Shown in pieces: positions 1-7,724 of a stretch of DNA of 44,962 nt. Source of the stretch: Acidobacteriota bacterium. Its GTDB lineage: Bacteria; Acidobacteriota; Terriglobia; Terriglobales; SCQP01. The notes beneath the pieces are model-generated. The model was not told where the DNA came from and did not search any database. It worked only from the letters and a program-made list of their open reading frames with translations. Where the stretch lies: assembly GCA_027314025.1 (NCBI GenBank), contig DAHVCP010000030.1, positions 1 to 44,962 of the forward strand, read 5' to 3'. A program made the position numbers and the translations under genes. Positions within the stretch are counted from its first letter, which is position 1. Every line of letters begins with the position of its first letter.

Positions 1-965
1 GCACGGCGGGCGGCGGCCCGCGCCGCGAGCAGTTGGGTTGCCGCTATCGGCGGCCCGGTGGGCGGATTCCAGGGGTCGCGCGGCACCGCCGGGAGCTTAT
101 GGCTGAGGATCTTCGCCGGCGTCAGCGAGGCTTGCACATCGGCGGCGGGTGGCTGGGGGCGCAGGCGGGTGGCGATCAGCACATTTTGCAGCGCCGCGGC
201 ATCCGCCGCGGGGCGAACGGTGATGCTCCAGAAGGGCTGGCCGGGCCGGACACGGGCGATGCTGCCGAGCGGCAAGCCGACCGGAAAGATTTGGTCTTCT
301 CCGGAGGTGACGACGGCTTCGCCGGCGTGCACCGGCTCGTGGCGGCTGACGAAGCGCAGGGCGGTCTCGTCCGGGCCGCGGCCCCAAAGCACGCCATGAC
401 CGTGGGAATCGGCGAGCATTGCGCCCACGCCTGAGCCGGGGTCGGTGATCAGCAGAACCTCGGATTCACGGCCGAAGGTTTGCGTGATCTTGCCGACCAC
501 GCCGGAGGGGCAGAGCACCGGCATATTGCGGGAGACGCCGTCAGCCGAGCCACGGTTGACGTACAGCACCTGCGAGTCCGGCGACGCGCTGCCGCCGATG
601 ACCGCGGCCGGCAACAGGCGCTCCACCTGGCGCGGATGGAAGCCCAGCAGGGCGTTCAAGCGGGCGTTCTCGGCGGCGTCGGCGCGCAACTGCAAATTCT
701 CCGCGCGCGCCTTTCGGAGCTCCGCCGCCAAGGAATGGGCTTGCAGGCGGGCGTGGCGCAGCAGGATGTAATTGCCCACCAGGGATTCGGCGCCGGCGAC
801 GACGGCGTGCGACGCGCGGGCGACGGGCAGGACGGCGCGCACGCTCCACAGTTGCAAAAGGCGAACGCCGCCGGCGTCGGGCCGGCGGATCTGGTAGGCC
901 AACAACAGGAGTTGCGCTAACAATACCACGCCCAAAAGCGTGACCTGCCGATAGCGGGTGAACAT
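1..965 (-). CDS. mreC: Rod shape-determining protein MreC (C-terminus cut by window edge)
   Basis: MreC is a bitopic inner-membrane protein that links the MreB cytoskeleton to the periplasmic cell-wall elongation machinery. Reading the minus strand from the ATG at 965 gives 321 uninterrupted codons to the window edge. Residues about 8-24 form one membrane helix (VTLLGVVLLAQLLLLAYQI). A coiled coil follows at about 70-107 (AELRKARAENLQLRADAAEN). The paired beta-barrel region has typical MreC motifs: LLPAAVIGG, VNRGSADGV, MPVLCPSGVVGKI and VLLITDPGSGVGAML. After about residue 265 there is a Pro/Ala-rich extension that runs off the window. mreD and pbp genes would be expected beyond the left edge; mreB is not next to it on the right. 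No clear Shine-Dalgarno is seen before the ATG. It is divergent from the HD-domain gene. Confidence 0.9.
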   Translation of the reverse strand, partial: MFTRYRQVTLLGVVLLAQLLLLAYQIRRPDAGGVRLLQLWSVRAVLPVARASHAVVAGAESLVGNYILLRHARLQAHSLAAELRKARAENLQLRADAAENARLNALLGFHPRQVERLLPAAVIGGSASPDSQVLYVNRGSADGVSRNMPVLCPSGVVGKITQTFGRESEVLLITDPGSGVGAMLADSHGHGVLWGRGPDETALRFVSRHEPVHAGEAVVTSGEDQIFPVGLPLGSIARVRPGQPFWSITVRPAADAAALQNVLIATRLRPQPPAADVQASLTPAKILSHKLPAVPRDPWNPPTGPPIAATQLLAARAAARR

Positions 966-1153
966 ATCGCAATCCGCGAACGGTGCGTGAATGGGGGCCG
1001 GGCCGATGATGGAACCCGCGGCCGCGGTGGCCGGCCACGCCGTCCACGCGCCAGCTACTCACCAGTACTTGTAATTCTAAAGCCGCGAGCGCGCGTTTGC
1101 GCCGTGCGGCGGTTGTTCTTTTCGCTCCTGGCCGGGGGAACGGGTGGCGAGGC

Positions 1154-1159
1154 TATACT
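1154..1159 (+). promoter_or_regulatory. -10 box (TATACT), likely leaderless start of the HD gene
   Basis: TATACT matches five of six bases of the sigma-70 -10 consensus and ends 8 bases before the ATG at 1168, so transcription would start at or next to the start codon. No Shine-Dalgarno is present. No good -35 box is visible. Confidence 0.45.
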
Positions 1160-1167
1160 GCGGGGGC

Positions 1168-1785
1168 ATGGAGACTTCCGACCTGCCCCATGGTTCCGCC
1201 CCGGACCGGGACCGCGCTCTCGCCCTGCTGCACGAATACACGGACTCCGCCAGCCTGCGCAAGCACGCCCTGGCGGTGGAGGCCTGCATGCGGGAGTATG
1301 CCCCGCGGTTCGGCGGCGACCAGGACCGATGGGGAGTGACCGGCTTGCTGCACGATTTCGATTACGAACGCTGGCCCAATCCCCCGGATCACCCGCGGAA
1401 AGGCGGAGAAATCCTGGCCACGATGGGTTATCCCGAAGATATCCGCCGGGCGATTCTCTCCCATGCCGACTATATGCAGGTGGAACGCCGCACGCCCATG
1501 GAGAAATGCCTGTTTGCCTGCGATGAGCTGGCCGGTTTTTTGACCGCCTGCGCCTTGGTGAAGCCGGGCAAGAGCCTGGCCGAAGTGGAGCCGGCGGGGG
1601 TTAAGAAAAAGCTCAAGGACAAGGCGTTTGCGCGCTCGGTTCACCGCGAGGATATTTACGGCGGGGCGGAGGCCTTGGGGCTGCCGTTGGAGGAGCACAT
1701 CGAGACTTGCCTGCGCGCCATGCGCGCGGTGGCGGGCGCGCTCGGTTTGGCCGGCGCCGTGGATGGAGCGCCGCAGCGGGCGTAA
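1168..1785 (+). CDS. HD-domain metal-dependent phosphohydrolase
   Basis: A 205-residue cytoplasmic protein of the HD superfamily, whose members are metal-dependent phosphohydrolases often acting on nucleotides. The HD signature residues are visible in order: His33, His62-Asp63 in TGLLHDFDYERWP, His75, His99 in AILSHADYM and Asp119 in FACDELAGF. It resembles the small stand-alone predicted HD hydrolases (COG2316 type), and the substrate is unknown. An upstream in-frame GTG at 1144 exists, but the ATG at 1168 is preferred because a -10-like TATACT lies 8 bases upstream and alignable sequence begins only after it. It may be co-transcribed with the small membrane protein that starts 29 bases after its stop. 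Confidence 0.8.
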   Translation: METSDLPHGSAPDRDRALALLHEYTDSASLRKHALAVEACMREYAPRFGGDQDRWGVTGLLHDFDYERWPNPPDHPRKGGEILATMGYPEDIRRAILSHADYMQVERRTPMEKCLFACDELAGFLTACALVKPGKSLAEVEPAGVKKKLKDKAFARSVHREDIYGGAEALGLPLEEHIETCLRAMRAVAGALGLAGAVDGAPQRA

Positions 1786-1814
1786 CGGCCGATGGTAGTA
1801 TCTTGAGTATCGGT

Positions 1815-2231
1815 ATGAGTTGGGAGCAACTGGGCCAGGCGCGCTATGGTTGGGCGGCCGCCGCCGTGGCTGGGGTCGCGGTGGTGGCGGCGGCGGCGGG
1901 GTGGCGCCGCTGGCGGCGGCGCCCCGACGCGGCGGAATTGGAGCGGTTGCGACGATCCCGCGTCAACCAAGTGGGGCGGCTCACCGGGGGCGAGATCGTG
2001 GACATTTTGGATGATCTCGCGCCGGGGGAGAGCGGAACTGCGCCCCGAGTGCTGGTGTACCGTTACAAGGTCCGGGGCGTGGAGTACGAAGCCTCGCAAG
2101 ACATCACGCCTTGGCTGGGGCAAGCGCGGGCGGCTGCTTGCCTGCCGGGGCTGCCGGCGGAAATCAAATTCGACCCGGCAAATCCCGGCAACTCCATCGT
2201 TTGGTGCGAAACCTGGTCGGGGCTAGGCTGA
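1815..2231 (+). CDS. Small single-span membrane protein, DUF3592-like
   Basis: A 138-residue protein starting MSWEQLG. Residues about 12-28 are a strongly hydrophobic Ala/Val-rich helix, followed by a basic stretch (WRRWRRRP) consistent with the C-terminal part lying in the cytoplasm. The soluble part contains GGEIVDILDDLAPGES, a VYRYKVRGVEYEASQDITPW strand region and IKFDPANPGNSIV. That pattern of short-chain beta strands ending in a DPxNP motif is like DUF3592-type membrane proteins of unknown function. The ATG at 1815 was chosen over upstream in-frame codons because those overlap the HD gene. The coding frame and the hydrophobic segment support a real gene; the family link is tentative. 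Confidence 0.6.
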   Translation: MSWEQLGQARYGWAAAAVAGVAVVAAAAGWRRWRRRPDAAELERLRRSRVNQVGRLTGGEIVDILDDLAPGESGTAPRVLVYRYKVRGVEYEASQDITPWLGQARAAACLPGLPAEIKFDPANPGNSIVWCETWSGLG

Positions 2232-2249
2232 GCTGGTTGCGCTGAGCGC

Positions 2250-2657
2250 TCAGGCCGCCTTCAGCCGCGGCGCCGCCTGGCGCTCGGCCTGGGCGTGTTC
2301 CCTGCCGCGGACCATCATTGCGGCGGCCAGCAGCGCCATGTTTTTGCTGAAGTTGATCATTTCGTTTTGGCGTTCGCCGGGATTCTCGCGGCGCCAAAAA
2401 TCGTGCATCACGGGGGAAACCGCGGCCAAAAAGCCGATCACCGCCAGGGCGCCCCAATGCGGCTTCACGCCCAGCAGAATACTGGCGCCGCCGATCGCCA
2501 GCGCCGCCCCGCTCACCTGCACGGCGAGATCCGGCGCCGGGATGTTCTTTCCTCCGGCGTACCTGGCCATCTCCTCCTGGGCCTGGAAGTGATGCACGCC
2601 ACTGTATAGGAAGAATCCGCCGAAGGCCATACGGCCCAACAGATAGGCTGCTTTCAT
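2250..2657 (-). CDS. DoxX family membrane protein
   Basis: A 135-residue integral membrane protein with about four hydrophobic segments, the usual size and topology of DoxX. The N-terminus (LLGRMAFGGFFLYSGVHHF) has the typical DoxX R/G-x-x-F-x-x-x-G pattern. The middle contains AGGKNIPAPDLAVQVSG and the third and fourth helices follow. DoxX proteins are widespread; some take part in respiratory or thiol redox homeostasis, but the role here is unknown. It starts 86 bases after the radical SAM gene on the same strand, so it could be the last gene of that cluster or separate. The start ATG at 2657 lacks a strong Shine-Dalgarno. Confidence 0.75.
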   Translation of the reverse strand: MKAAYLLGRMAFGGFFLYSGVHHFQAQEEMARYAGGKNIPAPDLAVQVSGAALAIGGASILLGVKPHWGALAVIGFLAAVSPVMHDFWRRENPGERQNEMINFSKNMALLAAAMMVRGREHAQAERQAAPRLKAA

Positions 2658-2743
2658 GAAGGTTGCGATTCAGCTATGGGCAGCTGTGTTGCCTGGTGGG
2701 GACATGCCCGGCTCCGCCCGCGCGATGCCGCGCGGCGGCGGCG

Positions 2744-4081
2744 CTAGAAGCCCCAGCCCTTGGTGGAATGCACCAGATCGTGGGTGGCGCCTCCGCGCAG
2801 CGCGTAGGTGATGGTCTTGGCGTCCTTGTAGGCGAAGGCCAAGATGCTGTTGAGCGTGGAGAAGCAGGTTCGTTCGCAGGTCTTCTTCATTTCGCCGAGC
2901 TGGGCGGTGTCGAAACGCTGATGCTCGATCGTGCCCCAATCGTAGGTGGCGGAATACATGGGGAAACAGGGAGCCAAGGATCCGTCCACGCGAATGATGA
3001 GCGAGTTCTGCCCGGCGCGGCAGCCCCAAGGATCCACCTGGCCGCGCATGAACTGTTTCATCTCCTGGAGCCTTTGCACGGAATCCACCATGCGGTAGCC
3101 GGCGCGCTTCTTTTCGATGATCCAATCAATCAGTTCATCCACCCGCTCCCAATCCTCGCGGCGGATGTAGGTCTCGTTTTCCCGCGCGTGCTGGAAGTGG
3201 CTTTGCTCCAGCATCGGCGATTCGTTCAGGTGGTAGTCGGTGGCGATGCCGTTATCATGGGCGATTTCGGTCAGCTGCCGGATGTCGTCATGGTTGTGAC
3301 GGCAGATGTTCATGTTGAAGAAGATGGAGTAGCCGTAGTGGTACTGGCGCTTGCACAAATAATTGAAGTTCTTGCGCACGGGGTTGAGCGCCTTGGGCAG
3401 GCCCGGCTTTTCGTCCACGGCGTCCACCGCGAAGTTGACGGTGGCGACGCCGGCATCGGCGACCCAATCGGTCACCTCCGGCCGCAGCAGGCGGGCATTG
3501 GTGGGGAGGTAGACCCAGAAGCCTTTCTTGGCGGCGTAGGCGATGATTTTGTGGATATATTGCGGACGCAGCAGGGGCTCGCCTCCCATCAGGGCCAACA
3601 CGCGGCAGCCGGTGCCGTGGAGCCAGTCAACGGAGCGGCGGCCGACATCCTCGGTCATGCCCTTCACGCGGTTATCGAAGGCCCAGCAATAGTGGCAGTC
3701 AAGGTTGCATTTCCATTCCGTAAACAAATACGCAATCAGGGGATGGAAGTCGCCGGGCAGCACGCGGGACCGGAGGTAGGGGAACAGCCAGCCGCGGGCG
3801 GTGCGGTAGACATGGCCGGCGCGCCAGTGGCGTTTGCTCGGCGGAACGTGGGGAACGGAATCGTCCAGGTCGGTCTCCCGCCCGGCAAGCAATTCCGGGT
3901 GCTGGGGAAAAACGGGCGTGGGCAGTGTTTTGGGCTTGGCGGGCTTGGCGGGCGCTTGCCGGGGCGTCAGGGGCTGGGTCAGCAAGGAGTGCAGCGGAAC
4001 GTCGAGGCGATATCCGGCCGCCGCGGCTGGGCCGGAGGGCGGGGGACCGCCGTTCGTTTGGGGGTGAGTTTGGGTGGACAT
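2744..4081 (-). CDS. Radical SAM/SPASM-type iron-sulfur enzyme
   Basis: A 445-residue radical SAM protein. The SAM-cluster motif is CNLDCHYC (Cys125, Cys129, Cys132), the SAM-binding glycine motif is GGEP at 166-169, and the barrel continues through VYLPTNARLL. The C-terminal part has further cysteines (Cys354 in PWGCRAGQNS, Cys372 in APCFPMY, Cys402 and Cys406 in CERTC). These resemble a SPASM/twitch auxiliary-cluster region, as in peptide- or cofactor-modifying enzymes. The first 80 residues are Pro-rich and low complexity. ATG at 4081 is used; a TTG 21 bases upstream is possible. It begins 47 bases after the tandem activase gene on the same strand, so it is probably co-transcribed. No substrate peptide was recognised nearby. 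Confidence 0.85.
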   Translation of the reverse strand: MSTQTHPQTNGGPPPSGPAAAAGYRLDVPLHSLLTQPLTPRQAPAKPAKPKTLPTPVFPQHPELLAGRETDLDDSVPHVPPSKRHWRAGHVYRTARGWLFPYLRSRVLPGDFHPLIAYLFTEWKCNLDCHYCWAFDNRVKGMTEDVGRRSVDWLHGTGCRVLALMGGEPLLRPQYIHKIIAYAAKKGFWVYLPTNARLLRPEVTDWVADAGVATVNFAVDAVDEKPGLPKALNPVRKNFNYLCKRQYHYGYSIFFNMNICRHNHDDIRQLTEIAHDNGIATDYHLNESPMLEQSHFQHARENETYIRREDWERVDELIDWIIEKKRAGYRMVDSVQRLQEMKQFMRGQVDPWGCRAGQNSLIIRVDGSLAPCFPMYSATYDWGTIEHQRFDTAQLGEMKKTCERTCFSTLNSILAFAYKDAKTITYALRGGATHDLVHSTKGWGF

Positions 4082-4128
4082 GGGTGTTTCCCGTGGGGGC
4101 AAACAGAATCAGTTCACGGCCCGGGCAA

Positions 4129-7100
4129 TTAGCCCGCCGCGATGCGTTCGGGTTCGAGCGTGGTTTCGGGAGCGGTTTCGGGGGCGGCGGCCATCTCCGC
4201 GCGCAGCCGGCGCTCGAACTCGGCCAGCTGCGCCTCGACGGACTCGCGGGCGCGCCGGCGCTCCGCCACGGTCTCGCGGTAGCGGCGGAGGAAATAGTCA
4301 ATGGTTTCGACACGGATGCGAATCGAACCGGAAGGCTTGTTTTCGTCGAGATCCTTGAAGCTGAAGTAGGGCGTGCCGCTGCGCTCGATGATGCCTTCGA
4401 TGACGCCATAGATCGGGGCGTCGTGGCCGCATTTGAAGCTGCTCATCTCCAGGGCGACCAGGTTGGGATGGCGGGCGGTGAACTTGGCGGCCCAGACCTT
4501 CTGGTTGGTGCTGGCGGAGTAGCTGTTCTTCCAGACGTCGCCGATATCGAGCGGATGGCGGATGACGCCGGCGCGCACCTCCTCGCCGAAGAGGCGCTCC
4601 AGCAGGTCCGGATCCTGCGGCAGGTGCGACTGGGAAAAGATGGGATAGCCGAGCTTTTGAAATTCGTCGAGGATCTCGTGGTTCAGCCCGGGATCGTGGT
4701 GATAGGGGCGGCCGAGCATGACGATGCCGACGCGATCTTCACGCTCCAACTGGTCCAGGGTTTCCCGCGCCTTGGCGCGCATGGCGCCCTCGAACTCCTC
4801 CAAGGCGGCGAAGCCGGCGGCGATGGCGCGGTCGTTTTCCCCGCGCGTGAGGCCGAGCAGCGGCGCCCAAGCGTCATAGAGCTGAATGGCGAGCAGCTTG
4901 GGGTCGCGGAAGTTGGTGATGGGGTCAATGTAGGCGGCGCCATGCTCGGCGAACAGGTCGTTTTCCTTGGTGAACGCCGCCTTCACGGTCGCCGGACAGG
5001 CGGTGACCGTGGGGCAGGCGTTGGAGCCGGTGAGGTGCTGGAGGTTGGTGTGCAGCACATCCACCATGGGGAAGAAGACGGCGTCCAGCTTCTTGCGCGC
5101 CCCCTTGACGGCCAGCAGGTTGTGGACATGGGCGATGCCGATCTTGGCGGGGAAGCAAGGATCAATGGCGCCGCGGCTGGAGCCGGCGCGATAGAGGTCG
5201 CCGGAGGTGAAATCGGAATAGAGGATGTTTTCCGGCTGGATGCCCAGGCTTTGCAGGTAGGCATTGAAAAACGGCGCGTAGACGTAGGTGTTCAGCACGC
5301 GGGGAATGCCGATGCGCAACGCCGGGCGGCGGCGCAATTTTTCCTCGCGCTGGCGGTCGGCCTGGGCGCGGCCGAACCAGCCTCCGGCGGGCGGGGGGTC
5401 GGCGACGCTGGGAATATCGCGGCAGCGGAAGGCCTCGCGCGCGGCGATCTCGACGAAATTGGGGTGCCGCGCCTTGACCGCCTCGATGCCGGATTTGATG
5501 TCCTTCATCTCCTCCATGTCCTCGACGGTGCCCTTTTCGCAGGTGGCGATGATCAGCCGCTGCTCGCCGGCCTGCATGGGAACCTTGCTGGCGCGTTTGC
5601 CCAGCTGGGCGGCGGGAACCAGGTCATTGGCGCCGGTGTTGATGTCAATGAAGGTGCGCAGGCAGTTGTTCTTGCAGAAATAACAGCGGGTGTTCTCATT
5701 GCGCGTGGTGCGGTATTGAATGGCCCGCACCGCGTCCAGGCCGATGAAGCTGGTGCGGCGGCCGTTGCGGTAGAGGCGCACGGCCTCGGCGGCGGCTCCG
5801 ATCGCGCCGCTTTCGCCGCAGTGCTGATGGACAATGATCTCCGGCTGGCCGCTGCCGCGGAAGCTGTTGCGGATGAAGTCCACTTCGGCCTTGACCGCGG
5901 CCAAATTGTTTTGCGTGCCGCCTTGCAGCACGAAGCGCGAGCCCAACGCCGCGAGGTTGGGGATATTGGCGATATAGAGGAAGATGTTTTTGGGCAGCAC
6001 GGCGGCGAGTCCGGCCAGAATCTCCTCCGCCCGCCAGCCCTGGCGCTGGAAGTTGACGATGTCGGACTGCATGAACACCGCGCAGCCGTAGCCGAAGACG
6101 GGCATGGCCTGGGCGGAAAAGGCCAGGTCGGCGTACTGGCCGACGTCCAGGCCGAAGCCTTCGGCGGTGGACTGGAGGAAATAGCCGTTGCCGGCCGAAC
6201 ACTGCGTGTTGAGCTTGAAATCCTTGACGCGGCCATCCTTGAGAACGATGAGCTTGATGTCCTGGCCGCCGACATCCACGATGACGTGGGGATCCTGGTA
6301 GAAGCGCAGCGCGCTTTCGGTGTGGGCGACGGTCTCAACCAGCGCCACGTCGGCCTGGAGCACGTCGCGGAGAATGTCCTTGGCGTAGCCCGTGGTGCCG
6401 ACGCCCAGCACCTCCAAGCGCGCGCCCGCGCCCTCCACCTGGGAGCGGAGGCCCTCGAACACGTCAATGGTGTCCTGTATGGGATTGCCCTTGGAGAGCT
6501 GGTAATGCTTAAAGAGCACGGTCTCGTCTTCGGCGAGCAAGACGCCCTTGGTGGAGGTTGAACCTCCATCCAGGCCGACGAACGCCTGTACCACGTCGCC
6601 CGCGGCGGGGCAGGCCGGGGTGAAGGACGGGCGGCGGTAGCGGTCGCGGAAGGCCGCCAGCTCGGCGTCGCTTTCCACCAGCCCGCGGCTGCCAGATTTG
6701 AGCTTTTCGTCTTGGCGGCCGTGTTCGATGTACCGCAGCAGCCCCGCGGTTCCCAGGTACACGCCGACGTCGGCATCCTCGTCCCTGCCGAACTCGACCG
6801 CGCCGAGCGCGGCGTAGTACTGCGCGTTTTCGGGCACCTTGATCAGATCTTCCGGGGTGGCGCCGGCGGGGATCTCCACCTTGCGTTCCTTCCACATGCG
6901 GGGGATGTTGGCCTGCCAGGCCTCGCGCATGCCGCGGATGAAGGAATTGGGGCCGCCGAGCAGCAGCACATGCGGCCGCAGGGTATTGCCGCGGGTCAAT
7001 ACCGTAAGGTTTTGCAGCACGATAGCCTCGAATAGCGAAGCCATCAGTTGATCGTTGGGCGTGCCCTCTTTTTGCAGGCTGTTGATGTCGGTTTCGGCGA

Positions 7101-7638
7101 AGACGCCGCATTTGCCCGCCACCTTATGCAGCTTGATGCCGTGGTAGCCCTGATCGCAGAGGCGGTCGGCGGGAATACGCAGCTTGGCGTTGATCTTGTC
7201 AATGACGGCGCCGGTGCCGCCGGCGCATTTGTCGTTCATGGAGGGGATTTTCTTCTTGCGCCCGCTGTCCTCATCGTCCTTGAAGACGATGATTTTGGCG
7301 TCTTGGCCGCCGAGTTCGACGACGGAATAGACCTCCGGGTGCAGCTTCTCGACGGCCAGGGAAACGGCGGTGACCTCCTGGACGAACTTGGCGCCGGTGG
7401 GCTCGCAGAGTGGCTGGCCGCCGGATCCGGTCAAAAACAGCCGGGCGCGGCCGGCCGCAAGACCAACTTCCTGTTCCATGCGGCGGAGAAAATCCAGCGT
7501 CCGTTCCGGCTGCTTGGTGTCGTGGCGCTGGTAATCGCGCCAGATGACCTGGTCGCTGGCGGCGTCGACGACGACCGCCTTGACCGTGGTGGAGCCGACA
7601 TCAAGGCCGACCAAAAACTGCGCCTGCGGGGTTGCCAT
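4129..7638 (-). CDS. Tandem 2-hydroxyacyl-CoA dehydratase activase (BadF/HgdC) fused to a DUF2229 domain
   Basis: A 1169-residue protein. Residues 8-300 and 352-625 are two ASKHA ATPase domains of the BadF/BadG/BcrA/HgdC activase family, each with a phosphate loop (LDVGSTTVKAV; LDGGSTSTKGV) and a second one (VELGGQDAK; VDVGGQDIK). Each keeps the two cysteines that in HgdC hold a [4Fe-4S] cluster between monomers: Cys138/Cys177 and Cys480/Cys519. A CxxCxxxC motif (Cys652, 655, 659) links to a DUF2229/activase-related domain (about 774-1120) with Cys828, 875, 881 and 1070. Such proteins use ATP hydrolysis to push electrons to very low potential. The start has a good ribosome site (AAGGAG, 5 bases from ATG). 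The partner protein gene lies 86 bases upstream. Substrate unknown; family assignment is secure. Confidence 0.9.
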   Translation of the reverse strand: MATPQAQFLVGLDVGSTTVKAVVVDAASDQVIWRDYQRHDTKQPERTLDFLRRMEQEVGLAAGRARLFLTGSGGQPLCEPTGAKFVQEVTAVSLAVEKLHPEVYSVVELGGQDAKIIVFKDDEDSGRKKKIPSMNDKCAGGTGAVIDKINAKLRIPADRLCDQGYHGIKLHKVAGKCGVFAETDINSLQKEGTPNDQLMASLFEAIVLQNLTVLTRGNTLRPHVLLLGGPNSFIRGMREAWQANIPRMWKERKVEIPAGATPEDLIKVPENAQYYAALGAVEFGRDEDADVGVYLGTAGLLRYIEHGRQDEKLKSGSRGLVESDAELAAFRDRYRRPSFTPACPAAGDVVQAFVGLDGGSTSTKGVLLAEDETVLFKHYQLSKGNPIQDTIDVFEGLRSQVEGAGARLEVLGVGTTGYAKDILRDVLQADVALVETVAHTESALRFYQDPHVIVDVGGQDIKLIVLKDGRVKDFKLNTQCSAGNGYFLQSTAEGFGLDVGQYADLAFSAQAMPVFGYGCAVFMQSDIVNFQRQGWRAEEILAGLAAVLPKNIFLYIANIPNLAALGSRFVLQGGTQNNLAAVKAEVDFIRNSFRGSGQPEIIVHQHCGESGAIGAAAEAVRLYRNGRRTSFIGLDAVRAIQYRTTRNENTRCYFCKNNCLRTFIDINTGANDLVPAAQLGKRASKVPMQAGEQRLIIATCEKGTVEDMEEMKDIKSGIEAVKARHPNFVEIAAREAFRCRDIPSVADPPPAGGWFGRAQADRQREEKLRRRPALRIGIPRVLNTYVYAPFFNAYLQSLGIQPENILYSDFTSGDLYRAGSSRGAIDPCFPAKIGIAHVHNLLAVKGARKKLDAVFFPMVDVLHTNLQHLTGSNACPTVTACPATVKAAFTKENDLFAEHGAAYIDPITNFRDPKLLAIQLYDAWAPLLGLTRGENDRAIAAGFAALEEFEGAMRAKARETLDQLEREDRVGIVMLGRPYHHDPGLNHEILDEFQKLGYPIFSQSHLPQDPDLLERLFGEEVRAGVIRHPLDIGDVWKNSYSASTNQKVWAAKFTARHPNLVALEMSSFKCGHDAPIYGVIEGIIERSGTPYFSFKDLDENKPSGSIRIRVETIDYFLRRYRETVAERRRARESVEAQLAEFERRLRAEMAAAPETAPETTLEPERIAAG

Positions 7639-7724
7639 GCATGCTCCTTGCCGTTTGGGCTTAGGCGCGGCGGAGCGGCGGCGAGGACAGCGGCCGGCCC
7701 GCCGGACGGTTCAGGGAACGGGGC

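Noticed and set aside
2663-4132. A 489-codon plus-strand ORF opposite the radical SAM gene
   Set aside because: It has no recognisable motif, while the minus-strand protein has complete radical SAM signatures.
3925-6561. An 878-codon plus-strand ORF opposite the tandem activase gene
   Set aside because: Its residues are Gly/Ala/Val/Asp-rich without domains, and it mirrors the codon structure of a well-supported minus-strand gene. High GC makes long antisense frames.
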